Assembly (NCBI GenBank): GCA_002842215.1
Contig: PHCC01000011.1
Location: 99,832 to 163,831, forward strand
Direction of reading: 5' to 3'
Source of the DNA: Betaproteobacteria bacterium HGW-Betaproteobacteria-9
Lineage (GTDB): Bacteria > Pseudomonadota > Gammaproteobacteria > Burkholderiales > Burkholderiaceae_C
DNA: 64,000 nt
Positions 43,062 through 52,021 of this stretch are shown here, one piece after another. Numbering within the stretch: position 1 is the stretch's first letter; every line of letters begins with the position of its first letter. Below the pieces are notes generated by a model, which searched no databases, was not told the DNA's origin, and worked only from the letters and a program-made list of their open reading frames with translations. The translations under genes and the position numbers were made by a program.

Positions 43062-43475
43062 ATGGGTCTGGATCGGATCCGGTGGACGAGGAATTGGGCG
43101 GCATCGGCCGTCCTGCTGGTGGCCATCAGCACCTTTGTGGTGCAAGCCCGATCGCCCATCTTCAGCAGCCTTCCGGGTTCAGCCGTTGCCTCCGTGGCTT
43201 ATTCGGGTCTGCCCGTGCAGGGCCAGGAAGTGATGTCGCAGATCCGGCAAGGTGGTCCTTTCCGGTATGAGAAAGACGGCACCGTGTTTGGCAACAGGGA
43301 GCGGTTGCTGCCCGGTCAGAAGCGAGGTTACTACCGCGAATACACCGTGCCCACACCCGGTTTGAACCACCGGGGGGCGAGGCGGATCGTGTGTGGAGGG
43401 GTGAAGCCCCGGACGCCTGATGGTTGTTATTACACCGAGGATCACTACAGCAGCTTCAGGCTGATCGTGCAGTGA
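43062..43475 (+). CDS. Secreted guanyl-specific ribonuclease (barnase/RNase N1-T1 family)
   Basis: The 137-residue precursor has a signal peptide (RNWAASAVLLVAISTFVVQA, cleavage near residue 30). The mature part of about 105 residues carries the microbial RNase catalytic set: Glu in YYREYTVPTPG near 91, Arg in HRGARRIVCGG near 105 and His in TEDHYSSFRLI near 127. It would cleave RNA after guanosine outside the cytoplasm. A barstar-like gene starts 53 bp downstream, giving the classical RNase-inhibitor pair. Start ATG has AGGAG about 15 bases upstream. Confidence 0.88.
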   Translation: MGLDRIRWTRNWAASAVLLVAISTFVVQARSPIFSSLPGSAVASVAYSGLPVQGQEVMSQIRQGGPFRYEKDGTVFGNRERLLPGQKRGYYREYTVPTPGLNHRGARRIVCGGVKPRTPDGCYYTEDHYSSFRLIVQ

Positions 43476-43528
43476 TCCGGAGCGCAGTGAGCAGATTTTT
43501 AACTTTGACTTTAGAAAGAGACGCGGAG

Positions 43529-44071
43529 ATGGACACGCCACTTCGTAACGTAAAACCCAATATCGTTCAGTCGATTCGCGCCTATGGCGTGAAAGACCTG
43601 CAGGCTGCGGCCGAGCAGTTGGGTCATCACTTTCTGTACGCCAACCTGGCCAAAGCCCAGAGCAAGCAGGATGTGCTGGAGTTGATCGCGGCGCAGTACA
43701 CCCTGCCGTCGCACTTCGGCAAGAACTTCGATGCGCTCTACGACTGCATGACCGATCTGGTCCACAAGTCGGGTCCGCAGACCGGTTTCATCGTCGTGCT
43801 GGAGCACATTCCGGCCCATGCCAAGTTCGACAAGGAAGCGCGCGAGCAACTGCTCGACATCTTCCGCGACACCGCCGACTACTGGAGCGATCGCAAGATC
43901 CCATTCCGCTGCTTCTATTCCTTCTCGGTCGCGCGCGCTTCCAAAGGTGAAGCACCGATCGAGGTGGAAAACGAAGAGCCGATGCCAACCGACAAGCTCC
44001 TGGACGTGAGCCCGATGGCGCTGCGCATGAGCAGCCCGTTCAACGCCGGGTACTGGTTGGCCGCAGCCTGA
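43529..44071 (+). CDS. Barstar-family ribonuclease inhibitor
   Basis: The 180-residue cytoplasmic protein starts at ATG 43529. A barstar domain at about 35-130 is seen in SKQDVLELIAAQYTLPSHFG, KNFDALYDCMTDLVHKSG and FIVVLEHIPAH, the inhibitor helix with its acidic residues. Barstar from Bacillus is about 90 residues; here there are extra N-terminal (about 30) and C-terminal (about 50) segments, a form common in betaproteobacteria. It presumably protects the cell from the RNase encoded just upstream. A repeat element and a terminator follow. Confidence 0.88.
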   Translation: MDTPLRNVKPNIVQSIRAYGVKDLQAAAEQLGHHFLYANLAKAQSKQDVLELIAAQYTLPSHFGKNFDALYDCMTDLVHKSGPQTGFIVVLEHIPAHAKFDKEAREQLLDIFRDTADYWSDRKIPFRCFYSFSVARASKGEAPIEVENEEPMPTDKLLDVSPMALRMSSPFNAGYWLAAA

Positions 44072-44083
44072 CCTGACTTGACC

Positions 44084-44166
44084 CACCCCCGCGCCGCCTT
44101 CGGCGTCACCCCCTCAAGGGGGCGGCACTGGCGGCCCGGCAAAGCCGGTTCCGCGGTGCCCTGGAA
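44084..44166 (+). repeat. Three-hairpin repeat element, copy 9
   Basis: It starts about 12 bases after the barstar stop codon and ends directly before a terminator. First stem CGCCG / CGGCG, middle hairpin CCCCCTCAAGGGGG, outer stem GGCAC / GTGCC, inner GGCGG / CCGC, loop CCGGCAAAGCCGG. It is the cleanest copy in the window. Confidence 0.9.
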
Positions 44167-44168
44167 GG

Positions 44169-44197
44169 AAAAGCCGCTGCCGATGCAGCGGCTTTTT
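44169..44197. terminator. Bidirectional terminator between barstar and rsmA
   Basis: A 12-bp stem AAAAGCCGCTGC / GCAGCGGCTTTT with a CGAT loop lies between convergent genes; the T-run follows on the plus strand and an A-run mirrors it for the minus strand. Confidence 0.9.
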
Positions 44198-45021
44198 CAC
44201 GCCTGCGTGTTGGGTGCAATGGGCTGCACCAACTGGCACAGCGCAACGAACTCGTGCACCGGCACTTCTTCGGCTCGGCGCTGCAGGTCGAAGGTACCGG
44301 CGAAGTTGCGGGCTTCCAGCCACTTGCCCAGCGTGTTGCGCAGGATCTTGCGGCGCTGGCTGAAAGCGGTCTGCACGAGTTCGCCGTACAGCTTCAGATC
44401 CATGGCCGGTGGCTCGGCCAGCGGCACCATGCGCACGATGGCGCTGTCCACGCGCGGCGGAGGATCGAAACTCTCGGGCGGCACGAACAGCACGTTGTCC
44501 ATCGCGTAGCGCCACTGCAGCATGACCGACAGGCGGCTGTAGTCCGCCGTGGCCGGTCGGGCCACCATGCGGTCAATCACTTCCTTCTGCAGCATGAAAT
44601 GCTGGTCCTGAATCACATCCACATGGTCGAGCAGGTGGAACAGGATGGGCGTGGAGATGTTGTAGGGCAGGTTGCCCACCACCCGAACCCCGACACGGTC
44701 CGCTGGCCGGGGTTCTGGTGCGCTTCCTGGGGCCAAACACAGTTCATGCGCCAGGGCCGTGAAGTCCACCTTCAGCACATCGGATTCGACCACCGTCAAC
44801 TGCGGATGGGCACGCAAGCGCAACGCCAGATCACGGTCCAGCTCGATGACCGTCAAGTGGCCCAGGCGCTCGACCAGGGGTTGCGTGAGCGCTGCCAGCC
44901 CCGGCCCGATCTCGACCATGTGATCGCCCGGCAAGGGTGCAATCTCGCGCACGATGGCGTCGATGATGCCCTGGTCGGTCAGGAAGTGCTGACCAAAGCG
45001 CTTGCGCGCAATGTGTTTCAT
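44197..45021 (-). CDS. rsmA: 16S rRNA (adenine1518/1519-N6)-dimethyltransferase
   Basis: The 274-residue protein (KsgA) starts [19 protein letters not shown], the family opening. AdoMet-binding GxG is in [16 protein letters not shown] near 36-51, and the catalytic [15 protein letters not shown] near 118-132. It dimethylates two adjacent adenines at the 3' end of 16S rRNA, a late step in 30S assembly. It lies 21 bp after surA in the lptD-surA-rsmA order; pdxA, found between surA and rsmA in enterobacteria, is absent here. Confidence 0.96.
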   Translation of the reverse strand: MKHIARKRFGQHFLTDQGIIDAIVREIAPLPGDHMVEIGPGLAALTQPLVERLGHLTVIELDRDLALRLRAHPQLTVVESDVLKVDFTALAHELCLAPGSAPEPRPADRVGVRVVGNLPYNISTPILFHLLDHVDVIQDQHFMLQKEVIDRMVARPATADYSRLSVMLQWRYAMDNVLFVPPESFDPPPRVDSAIVRMVPLAEPPAMDLKLYGELVQTAFSQRRKILRNTLGKWLEARNFAGTFDLQRRAEEVPVHEFVALCQLVQPIAPNTQA

Positions 45022-45042
45022 GAAGACTGCAGCGGTCCGCGA

Positions 45043-46416
45043 TCAGGGCCGTGGATCTTCGCGGTACTCCACGAAGGCGCGTGCGCGGACGTCTTGTGAC
45101 CAGCTCAGCAGCACCGACTGGGCTTTCTGATCCCGCAACCGGGCGCGGGCCACCTCGCGCTGCTCGCGCTCGCTCATGGCGGTATCGCGACGCTCATCGA
45201 CCCGGATAAGGTGCACGCCGAAGCGCGAAACCAGCGGTGGCGACATCTCGCCGGGTCGCAGCTTGTCCATCGCCTCTTCAAACTCGGGGACAAATTGCCC
45301 AGGGTTGGTCCAGCCCAGATCGCCACCTTGGCGCGCCGAACCGTCCTGGCTGTGCTCGCGCGCCAGCGCCTCAAAACTGGCCTGTCCGTTGGCCACCTGC
45401 TGCCTGTACCGATTGAGTCGGGCGACCGCGTCGGCTTGGCTGAGTTGGGGCCCGGTGCGCAACAGGATGTGGCGCGCGCGGGTCTGGGTGACGGTGAATG
45501 CGGGCGAAACGCCCTGGCGCTTGTCGATCAGCTTGAGCACATGAAACCCCGCCGCACTGCGCACCGGCCCCGCGATACCCCCAGCGGTCAGCGAACGCGT
45601 TGACTCGACGAACAGTTCAGGCAACCGGGACACTGGCCGCCAGCCAAATTCACCGCCGCTGGTGCCCTCAGGCGCATCGGAAAACTCCCGCGCCAGCGCA
45701 GCAAAGTCGCCGCCTGCGCGCGCGCGATCGGCCACGCTCTGGGCCCGGGCCTGCAGCTCGCCGATGCGCGCAGCGCTGGCCGTATCGGGCACCTGCACCA
45801 GCACGTGCGCCAGACTCAATTCCAGGGCGTCGGGGTTGTTGGCGCCCTGCTCCCGGATGAAAGCGTCGATGTCGGATTCGTTCACCTTCACCCGCAGTTC
45901 CACTTCGCGTTCGCGCACGCGTTGCAGCAACAGCTGGCCCCGCAGTTCGTTGCGCAGGCGGTTGATGTCCAGGCCTTCGGCGGCCACTCGCTGGCGAAAT
46001 TCTTCCACGCTGAGCTGGTTCTGGGCCGCGATCGATTGCTCGGCCTGGGCGAGGGACGCCTCGTCCACACGCAACCCCAGCTCGTTCGCCTCCTGTTGCT
46101 GGGCCCGCTCGGCCACCAGCTGTTCCAGCACGAGGCGCGCCAGCTCCTCCCGCGGCGGTAGCGCGACGCCCCGCTGGGCGTACTGTTGTTCGACACGCAT
46201 CAGGCGTTGCCGCACGTCGTTGTTGGTCACCGGCTCGGAATTGACCAGCGCAACGATGTAGTCCACCGTGCGTGTGGCCACGGACGGCTGTTTGGTGCTT
46301 GCCTGTGCAAGCTCGCTGCTCAACCGCAAGGACTGGGCGGAAACAGGGTGCAGCGCGAACAGTGCCAGCCCACACAACAAAGCGGGCAAGGAGCGCGGGC
46401 GGGCAATTTCGGTCAT
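45043..46416 (-). CDS. surA: Periplasmic peptidyl-prolyl isomerase chaperone SurA
   Basis: The 457-residue precursor has a signal peptide (ALLCGLALFALHPVSAQS). The N-terminal SurA domain (IVALVNSEPVTNNDVRQRL near 54-72) is followed by two parvulin-like domains (LAHVLVQVPDTASAARIGEL near 205 and ARHILLRTGPQLSQADAVAR near 315). It folds outer-membrane proteins, including the LptD made from the gene 14 bp upstream. No strong ribosome-binding site is seen before the ATG, which suggests translational linkage to lptD. Confidence 0.95.
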   Translation of the reverse strand: MTEIARPRSLPALLCGLALFALHPVSAQSLRLSSELAQASTKQPSVATRTVDYIVALVNSEPVTNNDVRQRLMRVEQQYAQRGVALPPREELARLVLEQLVAERAQQQEANELGLRVDEASLAQAEQSIAAQNQLSVEEFRQRVAAEGLDINRLRNELRGQLLLQRVREREVELRVKVNESDIDAFIREQGANNPDALELSLAHVLVQVPDTASAARIGELQARAQSVADRARAGGDFAALAREFSDAPEGTSGGEFGWRPVSRLPELFVESTRSLTAGGIAGPVRSAAGFHVLKLIDKRQGVSPAFTVTQTRARHILLRTGPQLSQADAVARLNRYRQQVANGQASFEALAREHSQDGSARQGGDLGWTNPGQFVPEFEEAMDKLRPGEMSPPLVSRFGVHLIRVDERRDTAMSEREQREVARARLRDQKAQSVLLSWSQDVRARAFVEYREDPRP

Positions 46417-46430
46417 GAGAGTGAAATAGA

Positions 46431-48893
46431 TCAGTCGTACTGCTGGAAACGGCTTGGCGGGACGATCTCTTCACGCAGGTACTGGTATTTCGGTACGTTG
46501 CCCTGCAGAGTCTGAAGCGAGCTCGCGCCAACACGGGAGAAGCCGGAAAACTCGAGCTGGAACAAAATGCTTTGGTTGGCCGTGGTCCTGCTTTGCTGCA
46601 GACGGGACAACACGACGCGCCCCAGCCAGCAACCGGCATCGTATTCAAATCCGGCCACGAGGTCGATGATCTTGCGATCCGGCATGCTGTAGTTCATGCG
46701 CCCGACGGTATACCACTGGCCTGGCCCCAGCGCGCGGCCCGGCACTCGCGTCGAGGCCCCCCCCCACAGATCGGCGATGGGCCATTGCCAGCCCAGATCA
46801 ATCTGCTCGCTGACGCCACGCTGGATGCGATAGGCGGCGCTGAGCACCCGGAAGGGCCCCGGCGTGTAACGACCACCCATCGTGGTCCTCACGCTCTCCC
46901 CGCTCTTGGGGTTGTACTGCAGGTTCGTATCAAACGACCACAGGGGATCCCACTGAACACGGGCGGCCAGCAGCATGTTGCTCACCCGCTCGGTCACCGG
47001 GACACCGCCCGGCAAAGTGACATTCTGGTCCTCGAGCAGCACGCGCTGGGCCATGCCCAGTCGAATCACCTCGGCGCCATTGTCGGCATCGAGCAGCCGG
47101 GAGTTGACACCCAGGGTCACCGCCCGGGTGTCCGAAATGCGGTCGTTCCCGTTGTAGGCGTTCTCGGAAAACATGGTCGCCAGATTGAAGTCCCGCGCAC
47201 CAGAATCGAAGTTGGGCAGGCCCGTCTGGTCACGGAAGGGCGTCCAGGTGAAGAACGCCCGGGGCTCCAGCGTCTGGGTGTACTGGCGCCCGAAGTAGGC
47301 GGCCGGTCGCTCGAACACCAGACCACTGTCCAAGCTGACGGTGGGCACCGCCCGCGAGGTCGATGTGGGTACCCCGGTGGCATTGTCAAACTGGTACTGG
47401 GTCGCATGCAGGCGCGCACGCGGCTGCACAAACCAGCCGGGGGACTGCCAGCGACGGGTTATCTCTGCCACCGCCAGAGATCGATCCCCCCCGGATTTGA
47501 CCTCTCCAGCCGTGGACAGAATGGAGCGCTGGAAGCGGGTGAAATTGGTCTGCACCGACATGTCCCATCCGGGCGACCCCAGCAGCGTCTGGTCGTACTT
47601 CTGATAGTTCAATGCCAGCGATGGCAGCCGATCATAGGGAGGGGTGAAGGGCGCATTCACATCCTGCAAGGACTGCCATTGGTAGACCCCGGCATTCACC
47701 GACCAGGGGCCGCGAATCCAGCCCAAATCAGCTTCGTTCCGCAGAAGACGCGAGGTCAGGGAAGTGATCGAACGGGGAAAGTCGCGCCAGTAGTTGTCAT
47801 CACCCACGCGGTTCAGGTTCGCACGCAGGCTGATCGGGCTTCCGCCACCAACGTTGTCTGTCAGGCGCTGGCTGTGCTGCAGTGAGTACGCCCAGCGGTC
47901 TTCGTCGCGCAGCCGGTCCGACGGCATGAACGCTGCGCGCAACCGTCCCGTGTAACTCGGCTGCAGGTAGCGGAACTCACCCGCCAGGTCCACCCCCCGC
48001 TTTGTCATCAGGGACGGCGCGAGCGTGGCGTCCATGTTGGGCGCCAGGTTGAGGTAGTAGGGCGCTGTCAGCTGCACGCCGCTCTGGTTGTCGATAGCCA
48101 TGCTCGGCGGCAAGACACCCGACTTGCGCTTGTCCGACAGCGGGAAAGTGAAATAGGGCGCAGCCAGGATGGGCACGCCCTTGAACTCCAGCACGCCTCC
48201 CTTGGCCGTGCCCACGTCCTCTGCCGTGTCCAGCTCGATGCTGGTGGCCCGCACCAGCCAGTCCGGCATCCAGCGGCTGCCCGGTGGGCGCTCGCAGGTG
48301 GAATACCGCCCGTCGTGCACCACCATCGTTTCCCTGTCCAGGAAATCGATGCGACTGGCATCGCCACTGGCCTGGTTCTTCAACAACTGGTAGGTGGGTT
48401 CCGAAAAATGACCCTTGTAGGTTTCCACGTTCATCTGCAACTCGGGGCCCTGGAAGCGGTCGCCGTTGCGGTTGATCAGGACATTTCCCGTGGCGAGCGC
48501 CTCATTCGTGCGCTGATCGAATTCGACCCGATCCGCACGAATGACCGTGTCGTGGCGCCGGAGCTCCACCTCGCCCTCCAGCACGGTGACGTCGTCGGTC
48601 TTGCCTTGCATGCGCTCACCCCACACGAAGGTCGGCAGCTGTTTGCTCGTTTCTGGCGGCAGCGTCTCCTGCAGCATGGCGCCGGGTTTGAGTCGCACCG
48701 ACTCCCCGGCATCGGCATCCTGCGCCCAAACCGGTGCCGGCACGGCGCCAGCCCCCAGCGCTAGCGCCGCAATGGCGCCCTGCACAGCCCGCGCCAGGCG
48801 GGTCGGTTCGAGACAGGCGCCGCTCGCTGCACGGGTGGTGCGGGAAGAAGCGGGGAGGGGGTTGTGAGCAGGTTTCAAGGCGGTGTGTGGCAA
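46431..48893 (-). CDS. lptD: LPS-assembly protein LptD
   Basis: The protein has an N-terminal beta-taco domain (DDVTVLEGEVELRRHDTVIR, then RVEFDQRTNEALATGNVLI) and a large beta-barrel with RDFPRSITSLTSRLLRNEAD, SLALNYQKYDQT and C-terminal LVAGFEYDAGCWLGRVVLS. It inserts lipopolysaccharide in the outer membrane with LptE. The start is uncertain: TTG 48893 gives about 820 residues with a signal-like segment (GAIAALALGAGAVPAPVWA), while a GTG at 48953 adds 20 residues with no ribosome-binding site. surA follows by 14 bp; amgK is divergent, as in Pseudomonas. Confidence 0.92.
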   Translation of the reverse strand: MPHTALKPAHNPLPASSRTTRAASGACLEPTRLARAVQGAIAALALGAGAVPAPVWAQDADAGESVRLKPGAMLQETLPPETSKQLPTFVWGERMQGKTDDVTVLEGEVELRRHDTVIRADRVEFDQRTNEALATGNVLINRNGDRFQGPELQMNVETYKGHFSEPTYQLLKNQASGDASRIDFLDRETMVVHDGRYSTCERPPGSRWMPDWLVRATSIELDTAEDVGTAKGGVLEFKGVPILAAPYFTFPLSDKRKSGVLPPSMAIDNQSGVQLTAPYYLNLAPNMDATLAPSLMTKRGVDLAGEFRYLQPSYTGRLRAAFMPSDRLRDEDRWAYSLQHSQRLTDNVGGGSPISLRANLNRVGDDNYWRDFPRSITSLTSRLLRNEADLGWIRGPWSVNAGVYQWQSLQDVNAPFTPPYDRLPSLALNYQKYDQTLLGSPGWDMSVQTNFTRFQRSILSTAGEVKSGGDRSLAVAEITRRWQSPGWFVQPRARLHATQYQFDNATGVPTSTSRAVPTVSLDSGLVFERPAAYFGRQYTQTLEPRAFFTWTPFRDQTGLPNFDSGARDFNLATMFSENAYNGNDRISDTRAVTLGVNSRLLDADNGAEVIRLGMAQRVLLEDQNVTLPGGVPVTERVSNMLLAARVQWDPLWSFDTNLQYNPKSGESVRTTMGGRYTPGPFRVLSAAYRIQRGVSEQIDLGWQWPIADLWGGASTRVPGRALGPGQWYTVGRMNYSMPDRKIIDLVAGFEYDAGCWLGRVVLSRLQQSRTTANQSILFQLEFSGFSRVGASSLQTLQGNVPKYQYLREEIVPPSRFQQYD

Positions 48894-49077
48894 AACGGCC
48901 GACTCTGAATGCTGTAGGAACTCGGCCCCGCTGCAACAGGTCGGCGGAACCACGAAACGCCCGCCCGGAACCAGGTCGGCGGCGCGATGGATTTGTAGAA
49001 TCTGCGGCGATTATCCTATGCCTGTTGCCCCGCCCCGGCGACCGTCGCTGACGCCCCCTCCAACACCCTCCCCAGAC

Positions 49078-50169
49078 ATGCCCCCCATCACAAACGCCGT
49101 TGCGTGGACGGACCCGCAACGCGAAGCTGCCTTCACAGCCTGGCTGGGCCCCCTGGTCCGCCAGCACGGCCTGCTGGAGGCCACGCTGCGCCCGGCTTCC
49201 GCCGACGCCAGCTTCCGCCGCTACCTTCGGCTGGACGGCCTGAGCGGTGACAGCCTCATCATCATGGACGCGCCGCCGGCACACGAAAACTGCCAACCCT
49301 TTGTACAGGTGGCCGCGCTGATGCGCGAGGCCGGCTTGCTGGTGCCCGATGTGCTGGCCTGGGACGAGACGCAGGGTTTCATGCTGCTGAGCGACTTGGG
49401 CCACCAGACCCTGCTTGACGTCATCAACCCGGACCAGCCGCAGGCCAACCACGCCCACTACATGGCCGCACTCGACAGCCTGCTGGCCTGGCAGCTTGCC
49501 TCCAAGCCCGGTGTGCTGCCGCCCTACGACGAGCCGCTGCTGCGCCGCGAGCTGCAGCTGTTCCCCGACTGGTACCTGGCCCAGCACCGCCAGACCACGC
49601 TGCAAGGCAAAGACGCCGAAACACTGAACAAAGCCTTCGACAGCATCGTCCAGCGCAATCTGGCCGCGCCCAGCGTCTACGTGCACCGCGACTTCATGCC
49701 CAGAAATCTGATGATGCCGTCCCGGCCCGGCTCCACGCCCCAGCAGCAGCTCGGTGTGCTCGATTTTCAGGACGCGGTGTACGGCCCCATCACCTACGAC
49801 GTCGCCAGCCTCATGCGCGACGCCTTCCTGAGCTGGGAAGAAGACTTCGTCATTGACGTCACCGTCCGCTACTGGGAAAAGGCCCGCAAGGCCGGTCTGA
49901 TGGACTTCGAGGACTGGCACAGCGATTTCGGCGCCTTCTACCGCGCGGTGGAATGGATGGGCCTGCAGCGCCACCTGAAGGTGGCCGGCATCTTCGCGCG
50001 CCTCACGCTGCGCGACGGCAAGCCGAAGTACCTGGCCGACGCGCCGCGCTTCATCCACTACATCCGCAACACCACGCACCGCTACCGCGAGCTCGGCCCA
50101 TTTCTCCAGCTCATCGACAAGATCGAAGGCTTCGAGGCCGCTTCGGGCTACGCCTTCGGCCGGGTCTGA
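49078..50169 (+). CDS. amgK: N-acetylmuramate/N-acetylglucosamine kinase AmgK
   Basis: The 363-residue protein is an aminoglycoside-phosphotransferase-fold sugar kinase. FRRYLRLDGLSGDSLIIMDA near 43 is the glycine-rich start, the catalytic YVHRDFMPRNLM near 202 (HxDxxxxN) and LGVLDFQDAVYGPITYDVAS near 225 carries the metal Asp. AmgK phosphorylates MurNAc and GlcNAc at C1 for cell-wall recycling with MurU. It is divergent from lptD, the conserved gene order that supports the call, and rsmE starts 7 bp after it. The ATG at 49078 is chosen; the in-frame region before it is low-complexity. Confidence 0.87.
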   Translation: MPPITNAVAWTDPQREAAFTAWLGPLVRQHGLLEATLRPASADASFRRYLRLDGLSGDSLIIMDAPPAHENCQPFVQVAALMREAGLLVPDVLAWDETQGFMLLSDLGHQTLLDVINPDQPQANHAHYMAALDSLLAWQLASKPGVLPPYDEPLLRRELQLFPDWYLAQHRQTTLQGKDAETLNKAFDSIVQRNLAAPSVYVHRDFMPRNLMMPSRPGSTPQQQLGVLDFQDAVYGPITYDVASLMRDAFLSWEEDFVIDVTVRYWEKARKAGLMDFEDWHSDFGAFYRAVEWMGLQRHLKVAGIFARLTLRDGKPKYLADAPRFIHYIRNTTHRYRELGPFLQLIDKIEGFEAASGYAFGRV

Positions 50170-50176
50170 ACCCCAC

Positions 50177-50905
50177 ATGCCGCGCTTTCACTGTCCCGTC
50201 CCGCTCACCATCGGCACCGAGCTGGAATTGCCCGCTGCCGCAGCGCGCCACGTGCAGGTGCTGCGCCTGCAACCGGGAGGCGTCATCACGCTGTTCAACG
50301 GCGAGGGCGGCGAATACAGCGCCACCATCCTGCGCATGGGTCGCTCCGATGTGGCCGTCCGCGTGGACCACCACGAAGCGGTGGAACGGGAAACCGGCCG
50401 CCGTGTGCACCTGGCCGTGGGCATGCCGGCCAACGACCGCATGGACTGGCTGGTGGAAAAAGCCGCCGAACTCGGCGTGCGCAGCGTGCAGCCACTGCAC
50501 ACCGCGCACAGCGTGCTGCGCCTGGCCGGTGAGCGCGCGACCAAGAAGCAAGTGCACTGGCAATCGGTCGCCATCGCTGCCTGCGAACAGTGCGGCGGCA
50601 ACCGCGTGCCCGCCGTGATGCCGGTGGCCGATCTGTCGGCCTGGCTACCGGCGTCGGCCGGCGTGGCCGGGCTGCGCTGCGTGCTCTCGCTCTCCCCCGG
50701 CACCCGCCCCCTGACCGAGGTGCTGGGCGATGCCGACGCCGACGCCGGGGTGCTGTTCCTCAGCGGCCCCGAAGGCGGCCTGTCGGCCAGCGAAGACGCG
50801 CAGGCGCGCGCGGCCGGTTTCGTGCCGGTCACCCTCGGTCACCGCGTGCTGCGCGCCGAAACCGCGGCGCTGGCGGCGCTGGTGCTGGCGCTCAGCGCCG
50901 GCTGA
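50177..50905 (+). CDS. rsmE: 16S rRNA (uracil1498-N3)-methyltransferase
   Basis: The 242-residue protein has the RsmE N-terminal PUA-like region (LPAAAARHVQVLRLQPGG) and a C-terminal SPOUT knot with LFLSGPEGGLSASEDAQA near 190-207 and LGHRVLRAETAALAAL near 220. It methylates U1498 of 16S rRNA. It starts 7 bp after amgK, so the pair is one operon. Its 3' end overlaps the convergent esterase gene by 14 bases. Confidence 0.94.
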   Translation: MPRFHCPVPLTIGTELELPAAAARHVQVLRLQPGGVITLFNGEGGEYSATILRMGRSDVAVRVDHHEAVERETGRRVHLAVGMPANDRMDWLVEKAAELGVRSVQPLHTAHSVLRLAGERATKKQVHWQSVAIAACEQCGGNRVPAVMPVADLSAWLPASAGVAGLRCVLSLSPGTRPLTEVLGDADADAGVLFLSGPEGGLSASEDAQARAAGFVPVTLGHRVLRAETAALAALVLALSAG

Positions 50906-51905
50906 AAAAGTCCCAGATCAGCTCGTTGGCCGAGATCGCGCTGGCGCCCGGCTGCTCTCCGCGCACCTTGCGCCCACCGGGCCAGGCATGACCACCGGTC
51001 TCGGTCACGCACAGCTTCACCTCGGCGCCGCCCCGGCAGGGTGAGCGGGTTTCACACCACGCGCCCGGCACCTCCAGCACACGCCGTGGCGCCGCCTCGC
51101 AGCCGTTGAGCCGGGCCCATTTGGCCACCGTGTCGGGCACCGACACGAAGTCCGCGTGGGTGTCCGAGGCGCTGCCCGAACCGCCATTGAAGAGCACCCG
51201 GTCGTCGTCCAGCGCGTGGATGTGCAGCACCGACACGGGCACCGAGGGCGCGCAGGCGGGCGCGCCATCGGTGCCGGCCACGGAGGCGATGGCCTTGAAG
51301 GTGTCAGCCATCTCGCAGGCCAGCCGGTACGAGAGCATGCCGCCGTTGGACATGCCTTGGGCAAAGATGCGCCCCGGGTCGATGTTCAGGCGCTGGCGCA
51401 GATCGGCCACCACGGCGCGCACGAAGCCCACGTCATCGATCTGCCGGTCGCGCGCCTGGCCGCAGCACAGACCGGCGTTCCAGGTGGCGAGCTTGCCCGA
51501 GCGCAGGCGGCTGGTGCCGTTGGGAAACACCACCACATAACCGGCCTGCTCGGCGTGCGAGACCAACCCGTAGTAGCGGTCGTCGGCCTGGATGTCCATG
51601 TTGCCGCCGCCCCCGTGGAAGGACAGCACCATCGGTATCGGCGTGGCCGGGTCGTAGCGCGCCGGCACGTGCACACGGTACTCGCGCGTCAGGCCGCCGT
51701 GGCGCAGGCTGAACCGGTGCTCGCCGGGCCGGGTGATCGGCACCGGCGCGGTGGTCTCCGGCGCCCGGTCCTGGCGCTGCTGCAACCAGTCGCGCAGCGG
51801 CGTCGTGCGTTCGGGGCGTTCCTGCGCGCTGGCCGGCAACGCCGCCAGCCCGGCCCCCAGGATCAACAGAGCGAAGACCAGCCCCCAAGCTTTCGTGGAT
51901 GTCAT
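50892..51905 (-). CDS. Secreted PHB-depolymerase/feruloyl-esterase-like alpha/beta hydrolase (LpqC type)
   Basis: From ATG 51905 behind GGGAG the protein has 337 residues with a signal peptide (GLVFALLILGAGLAALPASA). The esterase domain has PMVLSFHGGGGNMDIQADD with the oxyanion-hole HGGGG, FAQGMSNGGMLSYRLACEM with the nucleophile Ser in GxSxG near 193, and GGHAWPGG with the catalytic His near 305. Secreted relatives hydrolyse polyhydroxybutyrate, feruloylated or acetylated esters; the substrate here is not predictable. Cys pairs suggest disulfides. The stop overlaps the rsmE end (convergent). Confidence 0.85.
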   Translation of the reverse strand: MTSTKAWGLVFALLILGAGLAALPASAQERPERTTPLRDWLQQRQDRAPETTAPVPITRPGEHRFSLRHGGLTREYRVHVPARYDPATPIPMVLSFHGGGGNMDIQADDRYYGLVSHAEQAGYVVVFPNGTSRLRSGKLATWNAGLCCGQARDRQIDDVGFVRAVVADLRQRLNIDPGRIFAQGMSNGGMLSYRLACEMADTFKAIASVAGTDGAPACAPSVPVSVLHIHALDDDRVLFNGGSGSASDTHADFVSVPDTVAKWARLNGCEAAPRRVLEVPGAWCETRSPCRGGAEVKLCVTETGGHAWPGGRKVRGEQPGASAISANELIWDFFSRR

Positions 51906-52021
51906 GCGCACTCCCGGCAAACGGTGGCGGCGTGGTCTTGCCGCAGGAATGGCCCGGCACCGCGTGCTGCCACCGCCGCGCTGCTCATCGCCTCGCAGGC
52001 CAGAAACTGCGCCGGAGCGCT

